From NCBI RefSeq assembly GCF_010015445.1, contig NC_053134.1, positions 2,403,620 to 2,467,619 on the forward strand: a stretch of DNA of 64,000 nt, given 5' to 3'. Both the position numbers and the translations under genes were made by a program. The notes beneath the pieces were generated by a model that worked only from the letters and a program-made list of their open reading frames with translations, had not been told where the DNA came from and searched no databases. Shown in pieces: positions 32,630 to 44,093 of this stretch. The stretch is from Perca fluviatilis (taxonomy: Eukaryota > Chordata > Actinopteri > Perciformes > Percidae). The stretch's first letter is position 1. Every line of letters begins with the position of its first letter.

Positions 32630-32900
32630 GGGATGCACCGAATCTAGGATTCGGCTTCTGATTGGGCTGAATTTTGGGCTTTTTGACAGGGTTCTGGTTT
32701 CTGCCGAACCTTTAGAATTTTTTCCCAGGGAACCGAACCCTACGTTTGCACTCGGCGCGCTGCGCTGGTCGCCGTAGTGACGGCGCCGTTGATTACGGGA
32801 AGGTGTTTACGTAGGTGGAGCGTTCAATGCAGCAGGCTGTGAGGAAGTGGACATGGATCTGGTGAGCAGAACAAGTTGTTGTTTGGCAGAACTTTCAGTC
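32630..32900. mobile_element. hAT-type element, left part
   Basis: Starts CAGGGATGCACCGAATC, followed by 'taggattcggcttctgattg' and 'cgaaccctacg', a pattern of abundant fish hAT elements. The other terminus was not found, so the copy is probably truncated. Confidence 0.6.
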
Positions 32901-33199
32901 AAAAGAAGGCCATTCAAGTCCAGCTACATGTTCAGTCTGCTCAATGCTGATTGGTCTGGTGGTGGCGAGGACCCTAAACTATACACAACATGGCCGCTGT
33001 TACAACATCTGGTCTGAAACATCTGAAAGAATACGAGTTGTGCACGAAGGAATCTCCAGACAGCAGCCAACATGCTGCATAATATTTAAGAAAACAAGTT
33101 GTAATATTTTAAGAAAAGTCATTAAATTTCAGATTATTTTTTTTTATATTTCAGAAAAAGTCATAATATTTCAAGAAGAAAGTTGTAATATTTCATGTC

Positions 33200-33360
33200 T
33201 GCATGGATTTTATAAAAAAACATCAAAAAACTGTCGAAAAAAACCTGAAAAAGGCGACCAAAGAAATAAAAAAAACTCAGAAAAAGCATAACATTTTTTG
33301 GAAAAAACAAACAACTGAAAAAGGTGACAAAAAGTTCTTAAAAAAAAAAAGAAAAATGTC
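33200..33360. repeat. A-rich spaced array
   Basis: A short example of the 'gaaaaaggcgacaaaa' type array described at 25915. Confidence 0.7.
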
Positions 33361-33775
33361 TAGACCACGTCTAACCACGACCTACACAGTCCTGGAAGAG
33401 GTCCAATCAGCCACATGAAGTAGACACACCTGTGTGGGTGAGACAGGACGACTAGGGGACATTCCCAGCTGGACAGACTTGTTCTACGTTTACTCGTGGC
33501 CGGATATTTTCATAAACGGACATTTCAACCTCTCCGTTTTCAAAAAATAACATCGTGCACCGCTGTAAGGTTTCAGAAAAGTGTTCGTTTACACGAACCC
33601 GTGTATATATGCAGTCAAGAGCACGCCAGACCTGTAGGTGGCGGTGTAACGAGAAGCTCAAGCCCACGTTAGCCAATCAGAATCCAGAAAATAGCAACAA
33701 CAGCAACCAATCACTTCCTCTCTCTTCTCTTCCTCACTTCCTCACAAAGGAGTAAGCTTCGCTTCAGAACTTGAA
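33361..33775. other. Intergenic, probable miniature-element fragment
   Basis: The stretch 'cggatattttcataaacgga' to 'aagtgttcgtttacacgaac' is partly self-complementary in layout and resembles a transposon. No gene was seen. Confidence 0.4.
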
Positions 33776-34430
33776 CCTCCGATGGCGCCATTTTGATGCT
33801 AACAAGCCATCACCTCCCGTTAGCATCCCATTGACTCCCATTCATTCTGACGTCACTTTGACAGAGAATAACTTTACATCTGAAGAGTTTAAAGACTCTA
33901 TTTGTCCGTTGTTTATTTCTAAAGAAACACGACAATGTATAAAAGGCTCCGTTACCTTGTAGCTCACGTTATGGCTCCGTAGCAGACGCTTTTATAACAA
34001 TAGGCTAACGATTGGGTCATAACCACGAGACTTACTGTCACACAGTAGAGGAATTACCGTATAGTACAGGAGAAGCTCACAGGCAGTTTGGACTTCCATT
34101 ATCTGTTTAGGTTTAATGACTAATGTTAACTAGCATGTTAGTGATCAGTAATTAGCCTGTGTCTATGTTATCTCCTTACATATACCTACGCTCTCCGTCT
34201 CTGTAAGATTGGGAATGATTGAGATTTCTCTCGGCACAGCTACCAGAAGACTTCACACTTTCAGACAGGTTGCTCACGCGTCATCTACGTCTTCAAGCTC
34301 AGTTGGAGGCTGCTCAGTAACGCTCAGCCAGCACCGGGAAAGAGACTTCTGATATGCTTACTGGTCTCTGGTCCAGAGACTCGGGGTCTGGTGGTCCATT
34401 ATATATATACTGTCTATGGTTCCTTGGCTG
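33776..34430. repeat. Dispersed repeat Q, full-looking copy
   Basis: 33779-34013 is nearly identical to 63768-64000, with only a few mismatches. The copy continues to about 34430, ending with 'atatatactgtctatggttc'. High identity implies recent activity or gene conversion. No coding capacity noticed. Confidence 0.75.
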
Positions 34431-34619
34431 CCTAAACCTCCGTTTGTCGCCCCTAACCCTGCTCATAGATGAAAATCTGGAATTTTTTCATTGGGTCATT
34501 TTCAAAATAACCAGGTACCTGTAAACAGGGCCTTGAGCAGGTGAAGTAAAACGTGCACCGGAGCCCGGTACAGGAGCCCCGGGGGCCCCAAGGGAGCAGA
34601 GGTCGAGACCGGGACAAAA

Positions 34620-34770
34620 ATCATCACAAACAAAACCAAAATAACATGAAAAAAAAAGTGTCAACGAAAACAACAGAAGTGTAAAAAAGAAAGAAAAAAA
34701 AGTGTTGAATAAATCCTCGAAAACAAAAAAAATCGTAAAAAGCGTCAACAAAAATATTGAAAAAAGCGAT
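34620..34770. repeat. A-rich spaced array
   Basis: Poly-A runs separated by 'gtgtcaacg' and 'gcgtcaac' words, of the same type as 25915-26560. Confidence 0.7.
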
Positions 34771-34902
34771 CAAATGACAATTTTATTCTATTTTATATTT
34801 CACAGTTTAACTGTCTGATCCTTTAGAGATCTGGGCGTTTCCCACCGCACTTGAAGGCAGCATATGTTTTGATGATGTCAAATCTACCTCTTCTAAATAC
34901 TG

Positions 34903-35600
34903 AGTGTGTATGTGCGTTTGTGTACGTGTGTCAGGTGTGTGTGTGTTTGTGTGTGTGTGTGTGCGCGCGTCAGGTGTGTGCGTATGTTTGTTTCTGTGTG
35001 TGCGTGTTTGTGTGGTTGTGTGTATTGTGTGTATGTATGTGTCTGTGGGTGTGTGTGTGTGTCTTTATGTGTGCGTATGTGTGTGTATATGCGTGTGTCT
35101 CTATGTGTGCGTATGCGTGTGTGTGTCTCTGTGTGCGTATGCGTGCGTGTGTGTGTCTCTATGTGTGCGTATGCGTGTGTGTGTCTCTATGTGTGCGTAT
35201 GCGTGTGTGTGTCTCTGTGTGCGTATGCGTGCGTGTGTGTGCGCGCGCGCGCCCGTCAGGTGTGTGTGTGTTTCTGTGTGTGTCTTTGTGTGCGTGCATG
35301 TGTGTCAGATGTGTGTGTGTGTGTATGTGTTTCTATATGTGTGTGGTTGTGTGTGTGTATTGTGTGTGTGTATGCGTCTCTGTGTGTGCGTCTTTATGTG
35401 TGCGTATGTGTGTGCGTATGCGTGTGTCTTTATATGTGCGTATGTGTGTGTATATGCGTGTGTGTGTGTGGGTTTGTGTGTGTGTCAGGTGTGTGTGTGT
35501 GTGTTTCTGTGTGTGTCTTTGTGTGCGTGCATGTGTGTGTGTCAGATGTGTGTGTGCGTATGTGTTTCTATGTGTGTGGTTGTGTGTGTGTGTGTGTGTT
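34903..35600. repeat. Long imperfect (GT)n tract
   Basis: About 700 bp of TGTG with TGCGTATG, TCTCTATG and TCAGGTG words. Higher-order units (e.g. 'gtgtgcgtatgcgtgtgtgt' + 'ctctat') repeat several times. A GCGCGCGCGC block lies at 35242-35251. Reading frames here encode Cys/Val dipeptides and are not genes. Confidence 0.97.
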
Positions 35601-36589
35601 TTCTTTCAACCAAATTGTCAAAAGAAATGACGTGGACGGCTCCGTACGACGCTCTTCACAAGTTTCATTTCAATTTCATTTTATTTTAATTTAATTTTTT
35701 TTAATAAAAGAACTTTGGAAGAAAAAGTTACAAAAATGTTGGGAAACGCTTCAAAAACGTCAAAAAAAGGTGCGGAAAAAAAATGTTGGGAAAAAGCGAC
35801 AAAAGTGTCGAAGAAGACGTCCAAAATGTCGAAAAAGAAGTTTAGATTTTGACCCAGAAAAACTAAAAGTTGCACGGTCGACTGGGAAGACAACAGAGTC
35901 CGGATCGGGCCGCATTTTTCTGTCCGAGCCCGACAGTTAAAATCTCATTTTCCCCTCATACTAATAACACACGTATGTTTGTCTGCGTGGAAAGCTTTTA
36001 TTAAAGCAGCCGTAGGAAGGCTTTCAGAAAGGTCAACAGATGAGGTCATCGGCGCACACGGGGCAACAAGCGCAAGTTAACAAGCTGTTTTATTTAAAAT
36101 GTTCGATGTTTTTAATCGCGCTGATGTGACCGAGCCCGACCCGAATATAATAATTTCTAAATATCTCTGAAATTGGAGCAGGAGGACAACAGGAGGGATA
36201 CACACACTAAAACCTCACTTTTAACTTTGATCGAGAACAGCAGTAGCCTTTCCGTCTGTGTTGCCATTTTATTTTTTATTTTTTTGCAGGATCATAATGT
36301 ATAAAAAGCTGCAGACAGATATAGCCTACAGTATATATATATATATATTTTTTTTTTAAATGACACAACTGCAGTACAGATGTGTGCCTGCAGGTGGCAG
36401 CAGTGTCTGCAGCTGCAGCCGACACCACAGCTGATCATCCTGCAGCTTCACATTTCTTTCAGCCGCAACTGAAATCTTTTACTTCAGAGCTTCCCCTTTT
36501 TAAATTCCTTCAAAATAAAACAGTTGGGGCCATCACCGTGGACTCTTCTGCACTTCACCCTTTAAAAAATTTAACCCATAAGGAACTTT
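35601..36589. other. Intergenic with an A-rich spaced array
   Basis: 35700-35850 is of the gtcgaaaaa array type. The rest shows no gene. A TATA microsatellite sits near 36331-36346. Confidence 0.5.
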
Positions 36590-36770
36590 GTGTGCGTGTT
36601 TCTGGTTCTGTGTGTGTCTTTGTGTGCGTGTGTGTCAGATGTGTGTGTGTGTGCGTGTATGTATGCGCGTGTGTTTGTATCTCTCTGTGTGTGTTTGTGT
36701 GTCTCTGTGTGCGTATATGCGTGTGTGCGCGTCTCTATGCGTGTGCGTTTGTGTGTGCGTGTGTGTCTCT
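36590..36770. repeat. Imperfect (GT)n tract
   Basis: Same word types as 34903-35600 (TCAGATG, TGCGTAT, TCTCTG), so it is probably a detached duplicate of that tract. Confidence 0.92.
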
Positions 36771-37562
36771 CCACTTTTGAGCAATATTTAAATTTGGAGC
36801 ATATCAAATACTTAATTTTTCTGCATTCTGGTGATTTTTTTCTGCATCAAGTTATGGTGCAAATGACTCAATTTAGAGCCAGATTCTTTTATTTTGAAGG
36901 TGCAGACTTGTGCAGAGTTAGATTTGTGTTGTTGTGATTTCTTTGGGGGGGAATTAACCTTTTTAAAATGTTCTTTTCCTCCTGAACTTCCCCCCCCTAT
37001 AAAGACTATAAAACCTTATTTTGAAACTACATTATATAGTTATCATCACTGTTTCATAAAACACAGCCAGGGCTAGTTTCCTTCGGCTGTATAGTTTGAA
37101 GAAACAAATCCTAAACGTGAAACTAGTTTTAAAGTAGCTGATTTCCTGGAGGAATATTAGAATAACTTCCAAACCACGAGACCTTTTCTGAAGCTGTTTT
37201 ATAAACTCTCCTCAGACCAGCTGCTCTCCGTTTCACTGATGGCGACTCACGCAGGAGGTTTCATTTACAAATCGTTAAAAGGGCCTCTTCCATTTTTTTT
37301 TTTTAAACCTGGACCCTATTTCCCTATGTTTTTGTGCACTGGTGTTTCTACGTTTCTATGGTAACAGCGAGTTGGACCAATCAGAGACGTTGCTGTTACG
37401 CTTAGGATTGTGGGTAGTGTAGTTTCCCTCCATAAGATTGCAGATAAAAACATGTTTTTCTTAAAACCAGGTTGATTTCATACAGACTTCTAGCTTCTAC
37501 AGGAGCAGAAACCTTCGTTACACAACCTTCGTAGCTCGGGGTCAGTCTACCTCGGATGGTTT
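36771..37562. other. Intergenic, no gene seen
   Basis: No recognisable exon, RNA or transposon terminus. Confidence 0.5.
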
Positions 37563-37632
37563 AGACATTATGGGATGGTTTAGGCATTATGGGATGGTTT
37601 AGGCATTTTGGGATGGTTTAGGCATTATGGCT
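37563..37632. repeat. Short tandem repeat 'ttatgggatggtttaggca'
   Basis: Between three and four units of about 19 bp. Confidence 0.85.
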
Positions 37633-37721
37633 GCTAATCTAAATCCTTACGGAGAAAGGGACTGTTGACCACAAGTTCTGATTCACTACTCAGCGTTCTG
37701 GAAGCAGGAAGTGTGACATTG

Positions 37722-37812
37722 GCCTATTGGTGCAGCTTTACCTTCACAAAAGTGTTCGTTTTTGCCGCTGACAGACTCAGATTACTATTCTAAGTGTCTG
37801 ACAACATTATGG
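37722..37812. repeat. Dispersed repeat P, short fragment
   Basis: Contains 'gctgacagactcagattact' and 'aagtgtctgacaacattatgg', the core of family P, without the 57-bp array. Confidence 0.7.
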
Positions 37813-38447
37813 CCCTAATTAACACTATGGAACTCCCATGGGAGGGCTTTTGGTCCAAACCTTTCCCTGTAAAGGCTCCTCCTCCCTCCCTCTCGTCCTC
37901 CCTCCCTCTCGTCCTCTCTGAACATATGCAGGCAGAGGTAAACAGCTTTCTCCTTGGATGACTCGGCTGCTGTTGACAGGGCAGAGTTACACTCTGACAG
38001 CTATTGTTAGCGTCATTGTCACTGCTCAGGGAATCTGTCCCGAAGCCTCAAGTGGCCTGCAGTGAGTTACACCCCCCAGCCCCCAAACCCCCTACCTAAC
38101 CTCCACCTAACCTCCAGATAACCTCCACCTAACCTCCACCTAGCCCACAAACCTTTTTCCACTTGATGAAAGACAAACACACAGCAGCGTGGAGGTAAAG
38201 ATGAAAAGAGGGCATGGCACTAAACACACCATGTTTGAGACTGTCTTCCTCCGAAAAAACGCTCCCATAAGTCGTTTGTTCAAGCAGCAGTTCTGACCTA
38301 TATTTAGGTTTATAGTGGTGGCGCCCTCTAGTGGCCGTAGTAGTTATGACAGAAGCAAAACAGGAAGTACTGTACTTTTGTTATGTTATTAATCTGACGA
38401 CTATGAAGAGAAGCAGGTGGGCCGGGCTAAGCGGATACTGCAGCTCC
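37813..38447. other. Intergenic, no gene seen
   Basis: CCTCC-rich words occur at 37875-37915 and 'cctccacctaa' repeats at 38096-38145. Nothing else recognised. Confidence 0.5.
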
Positions 38448-39517
38448 TCACTCCCTAGCTATAAGCTTTATCAAAGAGGAGAGTTTTAAGATTATTCTTA
38501 AATGTGGTGACGGTTTCTGCCACTCAAACCCAGATTGGGAGCTGGTTCCACAGGAGAGGAGCCTGGTAGCTGAAGGCTCTGGCCCCCAGTCTACTTTTAG
38601 AGACTCTAGGAACCACAAGTAACTCTGCATTCTGGGAGGGGAGCGCAGTGCTCTAGTGGGACAATAAGGTAGGAGCTCTTCTAGATATGATGGTGCTTGA
38701 CCATTTAGAGCTTTGTAGGTCAGGAGAAGGATTTTAAATTCGATCATAGATTTCACAGGAAGCCAGTGCAGAGAAGCTAATACAGGAGAAATATGATCTC
38801 TTCTCTTAGTTCTTGTGAGAACACGTGCTGCAGCATTCTGGATCAGCTGGAGAGTCTTAAGGGACTTATTTGAGCAACCTGACAGTAGGGAATTACAATA
38901 GTCCAGCCTGGAAATAACGAATGCATGGACTAGTTTTTCAGCATCGTTTTGAGACAGGATATTCCTAATTTTGGCAATGTTAAGAAGATGAAAAAAGGCT
39001 GTTCTCGATGTTTGTTTTAGATGGGCGTTAAAGGATATATCCTGATCAAAAATAACTCCTAGATTTCTGACAGTAGTGCTGGAGGCCAGGACAACACCAT
39101 CCAGAGTAGCCATGTCTTTAGATAATGAAGTTCGGAGGTGTTTAGGGCCCAAAGAAATAGGACTTAAACCAGCTTAGAGCGATTCCTTTAATGCCAACTA
39201 AGTGTTCCAGTCTCTGTAACAGGATGGTATGGTCAATAGTGTCAAAAGCAGCACAAAGATGTAGTAAAACAAGAATGGAGACAAGTCCTTTGTTTGCAGC
39301 AGTTAGAAGGTCGTTAGTAATTTTCACCAGTGCCGTCTCTGTGCTATGATTCTTTCTAAATCCTGATTGAATGTCCTCAAATAAACTATTGCTATGTTTT
39401 CCGAAGAGGTTTTATCACAGCTATTTTAAATGACTGCGGTACATGACCAGTTAATAGAGACATATTGATCATATCTAGTAATGAAGTGTTAACCACGGGT
39501 AACGCTTCTTTGAGTAG
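38448..39517 (-). pseudogene. L2-like LINE reverse transcriptase, inactivated
   Basis: On the minus strand, pieces of one reverse-transcriptase frame appear in order. LLKEALPVVNTSLLDMINMSL is at about 39510-39400. The motif-A block, ...AAFDTIDHTILLQRLEHL, is at about 39290-39190. A long 3' part from 39152 includes RLDYCNSLLSG, IQNAAARVL and SLHWLPV. The first motif-A Asp (usually LDLSAAFD) is His here (LHLCAAFD), which alone would kill catalysis. Frameshifts separate the blocks. Near 38535 a TGA replaces a likely CGA, consistent with CpG decay, and the true C-terminal frame ends at the TAG near 38455. The 5' part of the LINE is missing at the border with the transposon at 39518. Confidence 0.85.
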
Positions 39518-39972
39518 CCCCACATTTCTAAGATTTTTCTTAAAATTAGGCCCTATGTTAGGGTTAGGGTTACATTCCATCTGTAGTCCATTGCTACTGG
39601 ATAATAGGTTGGGTGTAATTGGCTACCAAATTGGGGGAAAGGGGGATACAATCTGATACAAATTTATGAAAAAGGAAATGTAGGAACATAGGGCCTAATT
39701 TTGAAAAAAAATCTTAGAAATGTGGGAACATAGGGCCTAATTTTGAAAAAAAATCTTAGAAATGTGGGAACATAGGGCCTAATTTTGGAAAAGAAATCTT
39801 AGAAATGTGGGAACATAGGGCCTAATTTTGGAAAAGAAATCTTAGAAATGTGGGAACATAGGGCCTAATTTTGGAAAGAAATCTTAGAAATGTGGGAACA
39901 TAGGGCCTAATTTTGGAAAAAAAATCTTAGAAATGTGGGAACATAGAGCTGTGGGAACATAGGCACGCTCCC
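39518..39972 (+). mobile_element. CCTATGTTCCCACAG-family transposon, copy B
   Basis: Starts inside the family at 'cccacatttctaagattttt' (the outer terminus is lost at the LINE border) and runs through the telomere-like 'ttagggttagggtt', the body ('aataggttgggtgtaattgg'), and about seven tandem 37-39-bp units of 'gggaacatagggcctaattt' + 'tgaaaaaaaatcttagaaatgt'-type sequence. It ends at the proper terminus GGCACGCTCCC. Confidence 0.8.
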
Positions 39973-40494
39973 GTTATTATCACCATCTAAAACGTTGGAA
40001 AAGCTAGAGCAGATAATACATAAATGACTCTCAAAGTGCTTAAAGACAAAACTTGCTAAAAAAAACTCCAACTTCAATCATTAGATCTGAGAAACGACTT
40101 TTAGTGACGGCCTAGGTGCCGCACCCATAAACCTTACAATGGCGAGGAAGACCCTGGACTATAAATATGAGAATAAGCCGTTATTGGTGCCGGTCGGCTG
40201 TGATTTAGTGTCTCTGTGCAGCTTCACGTTGCTGCAGGTCTGGGCGGGGGTGTTGGCGTTATTTAAAGACTCTTATGTCATTCACGCTTGATGCATTGCA
40301 GTCACGAGACCTTGAGACGCTAAAGCATCAGTGACAGCAGCTGCCGAGGCGCGGACGCCATGGCGATGGATTCACAACATACATCCACACGACAACGTGC
40401 CGAGGAGGTTCATGTTTACATCGTTGGAGGTTTACACCAGCTGGCTGAAAAACTGATCTCATTCCAGTTTTTTTGGCCCCCCATCAGATGGTGC
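39973..40494. other. Intergenic, no gene seen
   Basis: No recognisable feature. Confidence 0.5.
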
Positions 40495-41168
40495 CATATG
40501 TTCCCACATTTCTAAGATTTTATTTCCCAAAATTTATTTCCTTTTTTATAAATTTTTATCAGATTATATCCCCCTAACTCTAAAAAATGTTGTGGGAGGA
40601 TAGGGCTCAAATTGAAGGGAAATGTAGGAACACAAGACCTAATTTTGAAAATGTCCTAGAAATGTGGGAACATAGGTCTGTGGGAACATTGGACTGTGGG
40701 AACATAGGACTGTGGGAACATAGGGCTGTAGGAACATAGGGCTGTGGGAACATAGGGCTGTGGGAACATAGGGCTGTGGGAACATTGGACTGTGGGAACA
40801 TAGGACTGTAGGAACATAGGGCTGTGAGAACATAGGGCTGTAGGAACATAGGACTGTGGGAACATTGGACTGTGGGAACATTGGACTGTGGGAACATAGG
40901 GCTGTGGGAACATTGGACTGTGGGAACATAGGGCTGTAGGAACATAGGGCTGTGGGAACATTGGACTGTGGGAACATAGGGCTGTAGGAACATAGGGCTG
41001 TGGGAACATAGGGCTGTGGGAACATAGGGCTGTGGGAACATTGGACTGTGGGAACATAGGGCTGTGGGAACATAGGGCTGTGGGAACATTGGACTGTGGG
41101 AACATAGGGCTGTAGGAACATAGGGCTGTGGGAACATTGGACTGTGGGAACATAGGGCTGTGGGAACA
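40495..41168 (+). mobile_element. CCTATGTTCCCACAG-family transposon, copy C (expanded)
   Basis: The left part shows degenerate 'ccatatgttcccacatttct' and body sequence. The block 'gaacacaagacctaattttg' is followed by about 31 tandem 16-bp units of 'ggaacatagggctgtg' (40672-41168), with ATTGGACTGTG and ATAGGACTGTG variants. The array is the inverse complement of the copy A array. Long minus-strand frames with a PMFPQPYVPTALCSHS period arise from the repeat and are not genes. Confidence 0.8.
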
Positions 41169-41309
41169 GCAACCAGTTGTGTGTTTAATGGTCTCATCAT
41201 CTCAGCGTGACTTGTAGCCGTTATATTGTCGGCTAGTTTACTTTAGAATCAAACATCAGATTTTAAAAAAAACATGTGTTTTGTGGGGAAAAAATTTAAT
41301 TTTTAAAAA

Positions 41310-41342
41310 AAATAATAAATAAAAAAAAAAAAAAACAAAAAC

Positions 41343-41371
<29 letters not shown>
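41310..41371. repeat. Poly-A tract
   Basis: About 60 bases, almost all A, interrupted by a few C and T. Confidence 0.95.
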
Positions 41372-41373
<2 letters not shown>

Positions 41374-41374
41374 C

Positions 41375-41835
41375 CTGTAACAGATGAATGTAGCGGAGTA
41401 ACTAAAGTAACTAGTAACTAAAGCTGTAACAGATGAATGTAGCGGAGTAACTAAAGTAACTAATAACTAAAGCAGTAACAGATGAATGTAGTGGAGTAAC
41501 TAAAGTAACTAGTAACTAAAGCTGTAACAGTTGAATGTAGCGGAGTAACTAAAGTAACTAGTAACTAAAGCTGGAACAGATGAATGTAGCGGAGTAACTA
41601 AAGTAACTAGTAACTAAAGCTGGAACAGATGAATGTAGCAGAGTAACTAAAGTAACTAGTAACTAAAGCTGTAACAGATGAATGTAGTGGAGTAAAAAGT
41701 ACAATATTTTATTTCTGAAATGTAGCGTAGTAGAAGTAGAAAGTGACATGAAAAGAAAAGACTCAAGTAAAGTACCAGTACCTCAACATTTGGACTGAAG
41801 TACAGTACTTGAGTAAATGTACTTAGTTACATCAG
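41375..41835. mobile_element. hAT-type repeat with 49-bp tandem array
   Basis: 41375-41695 holds about 6.5 units of 'ctgtaacagatgaatgtagc' + 'ggagtaactaaagtaactag' + 'taactaaag'. The remainder ('tgaagtacagtacttgagta' ... 'tgtacttagttac') is the terminal part of a very common fish repeat, whose opposite end is seen at 24834. The array is an expansion of the element's own interior. Confidence 0.8.
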
Positions 41836-42227
41836 ACCGCTGCACATGGACAGAGTGCAGCCATGCTTACAGATGCCAGCTGATAATATCTGCAGGAGTG
41901 AAGTGAAGCCCAGCAAACCACAGAGAGCAGTTTCACCGGATTACTTTACAAACAACATGCACAACATGCACAACGTAGCTGGTTTCTGGTCCAGGTCTGC
42001 TCGCTTGTCTTCCTGCAACTCATCACATCCTGTCTACAGGATTTTTAGAGCTATAACGGAGACGGTTGAGAACCGAGACGCCCCAACTCAGAGTAGTTTC
42101 CTGTCTCTTGTGTCCCGTGGGTTTGTCCTGAGTGTGTAGAGTCCTACGGGAGAAGCAGAGGCGGAGTGGCATTCAGGAGAGTCGGGACTTTTCCCGGTAG
42201 GCCGGTAGTGTTTCGAGGCCGCGAGGG
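41836..42227. other. Intergenic, no gene seen
   Basis: A 97-codon frame from 41846 has no family resemblance. Confidence 0.45.
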
Positions 42228-43137
42228 CCGGTCTGATTATAGTTAGACATTGCAAGTTCTTACACCCAGTCTGATAATAGTTATACATTGCAAGCTCTTA
42301 GCACCCGGTCTGATAATAGTTAGACATTGCAAGTTCTTATACCTGGTCTTATTATAGTTAGACATTGCAAGCTCTTACACCCGGTCTGATTATAGTTAGA
42401 CAATGCAAGTTCTTACATCCGGTCTGATAATAGTTAGACATTGCAAGCTCTTACACCCGGTCTGATAATAGTTAGACATTGCAAGTTCTTACATCCGGTC
42501 TGATAATAGTTAGACATTGCAAGCTCTTACACCCGGTCTGATAATAGTTAGACATTGCAAGTTCTTACATCCGGTCTGATAATAGTTATACATTGCAAGT
42601 TCTTACATCCGGTCTGATTATAGTTATACATTGCAAGTTCTTACACCCGGTCTGATAATAGTTAGACATTGCAAGTTCTTACACCCAGTCTAATTATAGT
42701 TATACATTGCAAGTTCTTACACCTGGTCTGATAATAGTTAGACATTGCAAGCTCTTACACCCGGTCTGATAATAGTTATACATTGCAAGTTCTTACACCC
42801 GGTCTGATAATAGTTAGACATTGCAAGTTCTTACACCCAGTCTAATTATAGTTATACTTTGCAAGTTCTTACACCTGGTCTGATTATAGTTATACATTGC
42901 AAGCTCTTACACCCGGTCTGATAATAGTTAGACATTGCAAGTTCTTACACCCGGTCTGATAATAGTTAGACATTGCAAGTTCTTACACCCGGTCTGATAA
43001 TAGTTAGACATTGCAAGTTCTTACACCCGGTCTGATAATAGTTAGACATTGCAAGTTCTTACACCCGGTCTGATAATAGTTAGACATTGCAAGTTCTTAC
43101 ACCTGGTCTGATAATAGTTAGACATTGCAAGTTCTTA
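42228..43137. repeat. 38-bp minisatellite, about 24 units
   Basis: The unit is 'ggtctgataatagttagaca' + 'ttgcaagttcttacaccc'. Variants (GATTATAG, GTTATAC, AAGCTC, ACATCC) alternate in pairs over 42360-42570, giving a two-unit higher-order repeat, while 42920-43110 is nearly uniform. Confidence 0.96.
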
Positions 43138-43414
43138 GCAACACCATCTGCCGGTCGCTGCCCGGCCGCTGCCCGCTGGTCAAACTGTGCAGCCTCTGCT
43201 CAACCTTTACGGCAGGACGCATCAGCCTCTTATTTCAATACTAACACTATCTGATCTAATCAGAAAGCACTAACGGTCAAAACTATGTCTAGGATTTTCA
43301 GAAATATAGGTGGGGGCCCTCCCCAAATGGCATAGTCCTGGTCGGCCTTTGACGTAAAGCCATCAAACACCTCTTTTTTTTCCTCGTCACGTTTGGAAGT
43401 CTATTGGTAACGTT
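43138..43414. other. Intergenic, no gene seen
   Basis: Nothing recognised. Confidence 0.5.
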
Positions 43415-44093
43415 AAAGCCTGCTACACACCGGGCCGATAATTAGGCAGATTTGACGTGTATAATCGGTGGGGCGGGCACTGCCTGCAGTCGGACTCAAA
43501 TGACCCATCTGATTGGTGGAGAGCTAACCAGGAAACGGGGAGCAGGATGAGCGTGACTAGGGTCTCTCAACATCTGATGAAAATCTTTTAAACTGACCTT
43601 TGTTGATCTGAAATTAAGACAGATTCAGCAACTACACACACAGACAGACACACACACACACACACACACAGAGAGACACACACACAGACACACACACAGA
43701 GAGACACACACACACAGACACACACACACACAGACACACACACACACACAGAGGCACACAGCCTATTTCTCTTTTAAAATGTTTTCAGAAACACGTTTCG
43801 GTGAACCTTTTTAGTACAATATGAGATCGTATTCTGAACGAGACGCCATGACAGTCTGGCTTTGAATTTCCGGAGAAACCAGACCCCACGTGACGCTGTT
43901 CGTCCAATCAGCTGCAGGTTTTCTTTTTTTGGGGCGACAATACAGATTAGTGCCGCCTGCTGCTATGGAGACGTGTTACGTCTCGTCTCTTCTGTGTTTT
44001 CTGAGGAACTTTTTGGACCAACTCGGGGAGACCGATCAGTCACACTGGCTCTACTGCTGACGGTCGGCCATCTGGTCGGTGTGTAAGCAGCTT
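43415..44093. mobile_element. Harbinger-type miniature element with CA tract
   Basis: The left end is AAAGCCTGCTACACACCGG, and the right end inverts to AAGCTGCTTACACACCGACC. A TTA/TAA flank is plausible for PIF/Harbinger insertions. The interior is the reverse complement of 56814-57419 over several blocks ('cctttgttgatctgaa', 'gtacaatatgagatcgtatt', 'cctgctgctatggagacg'). A (CA)n tract at 43635-43753 occurs only in this copy. Confidence 0.7.

Noticed and set aside
39550..39570. Interstitial telomere sequence (ttagggttagggtt)
   Set aside because: It is only about two units long and is a fixed part of the transposon body (also in copies D, E and F), so it is not a telomere relic.
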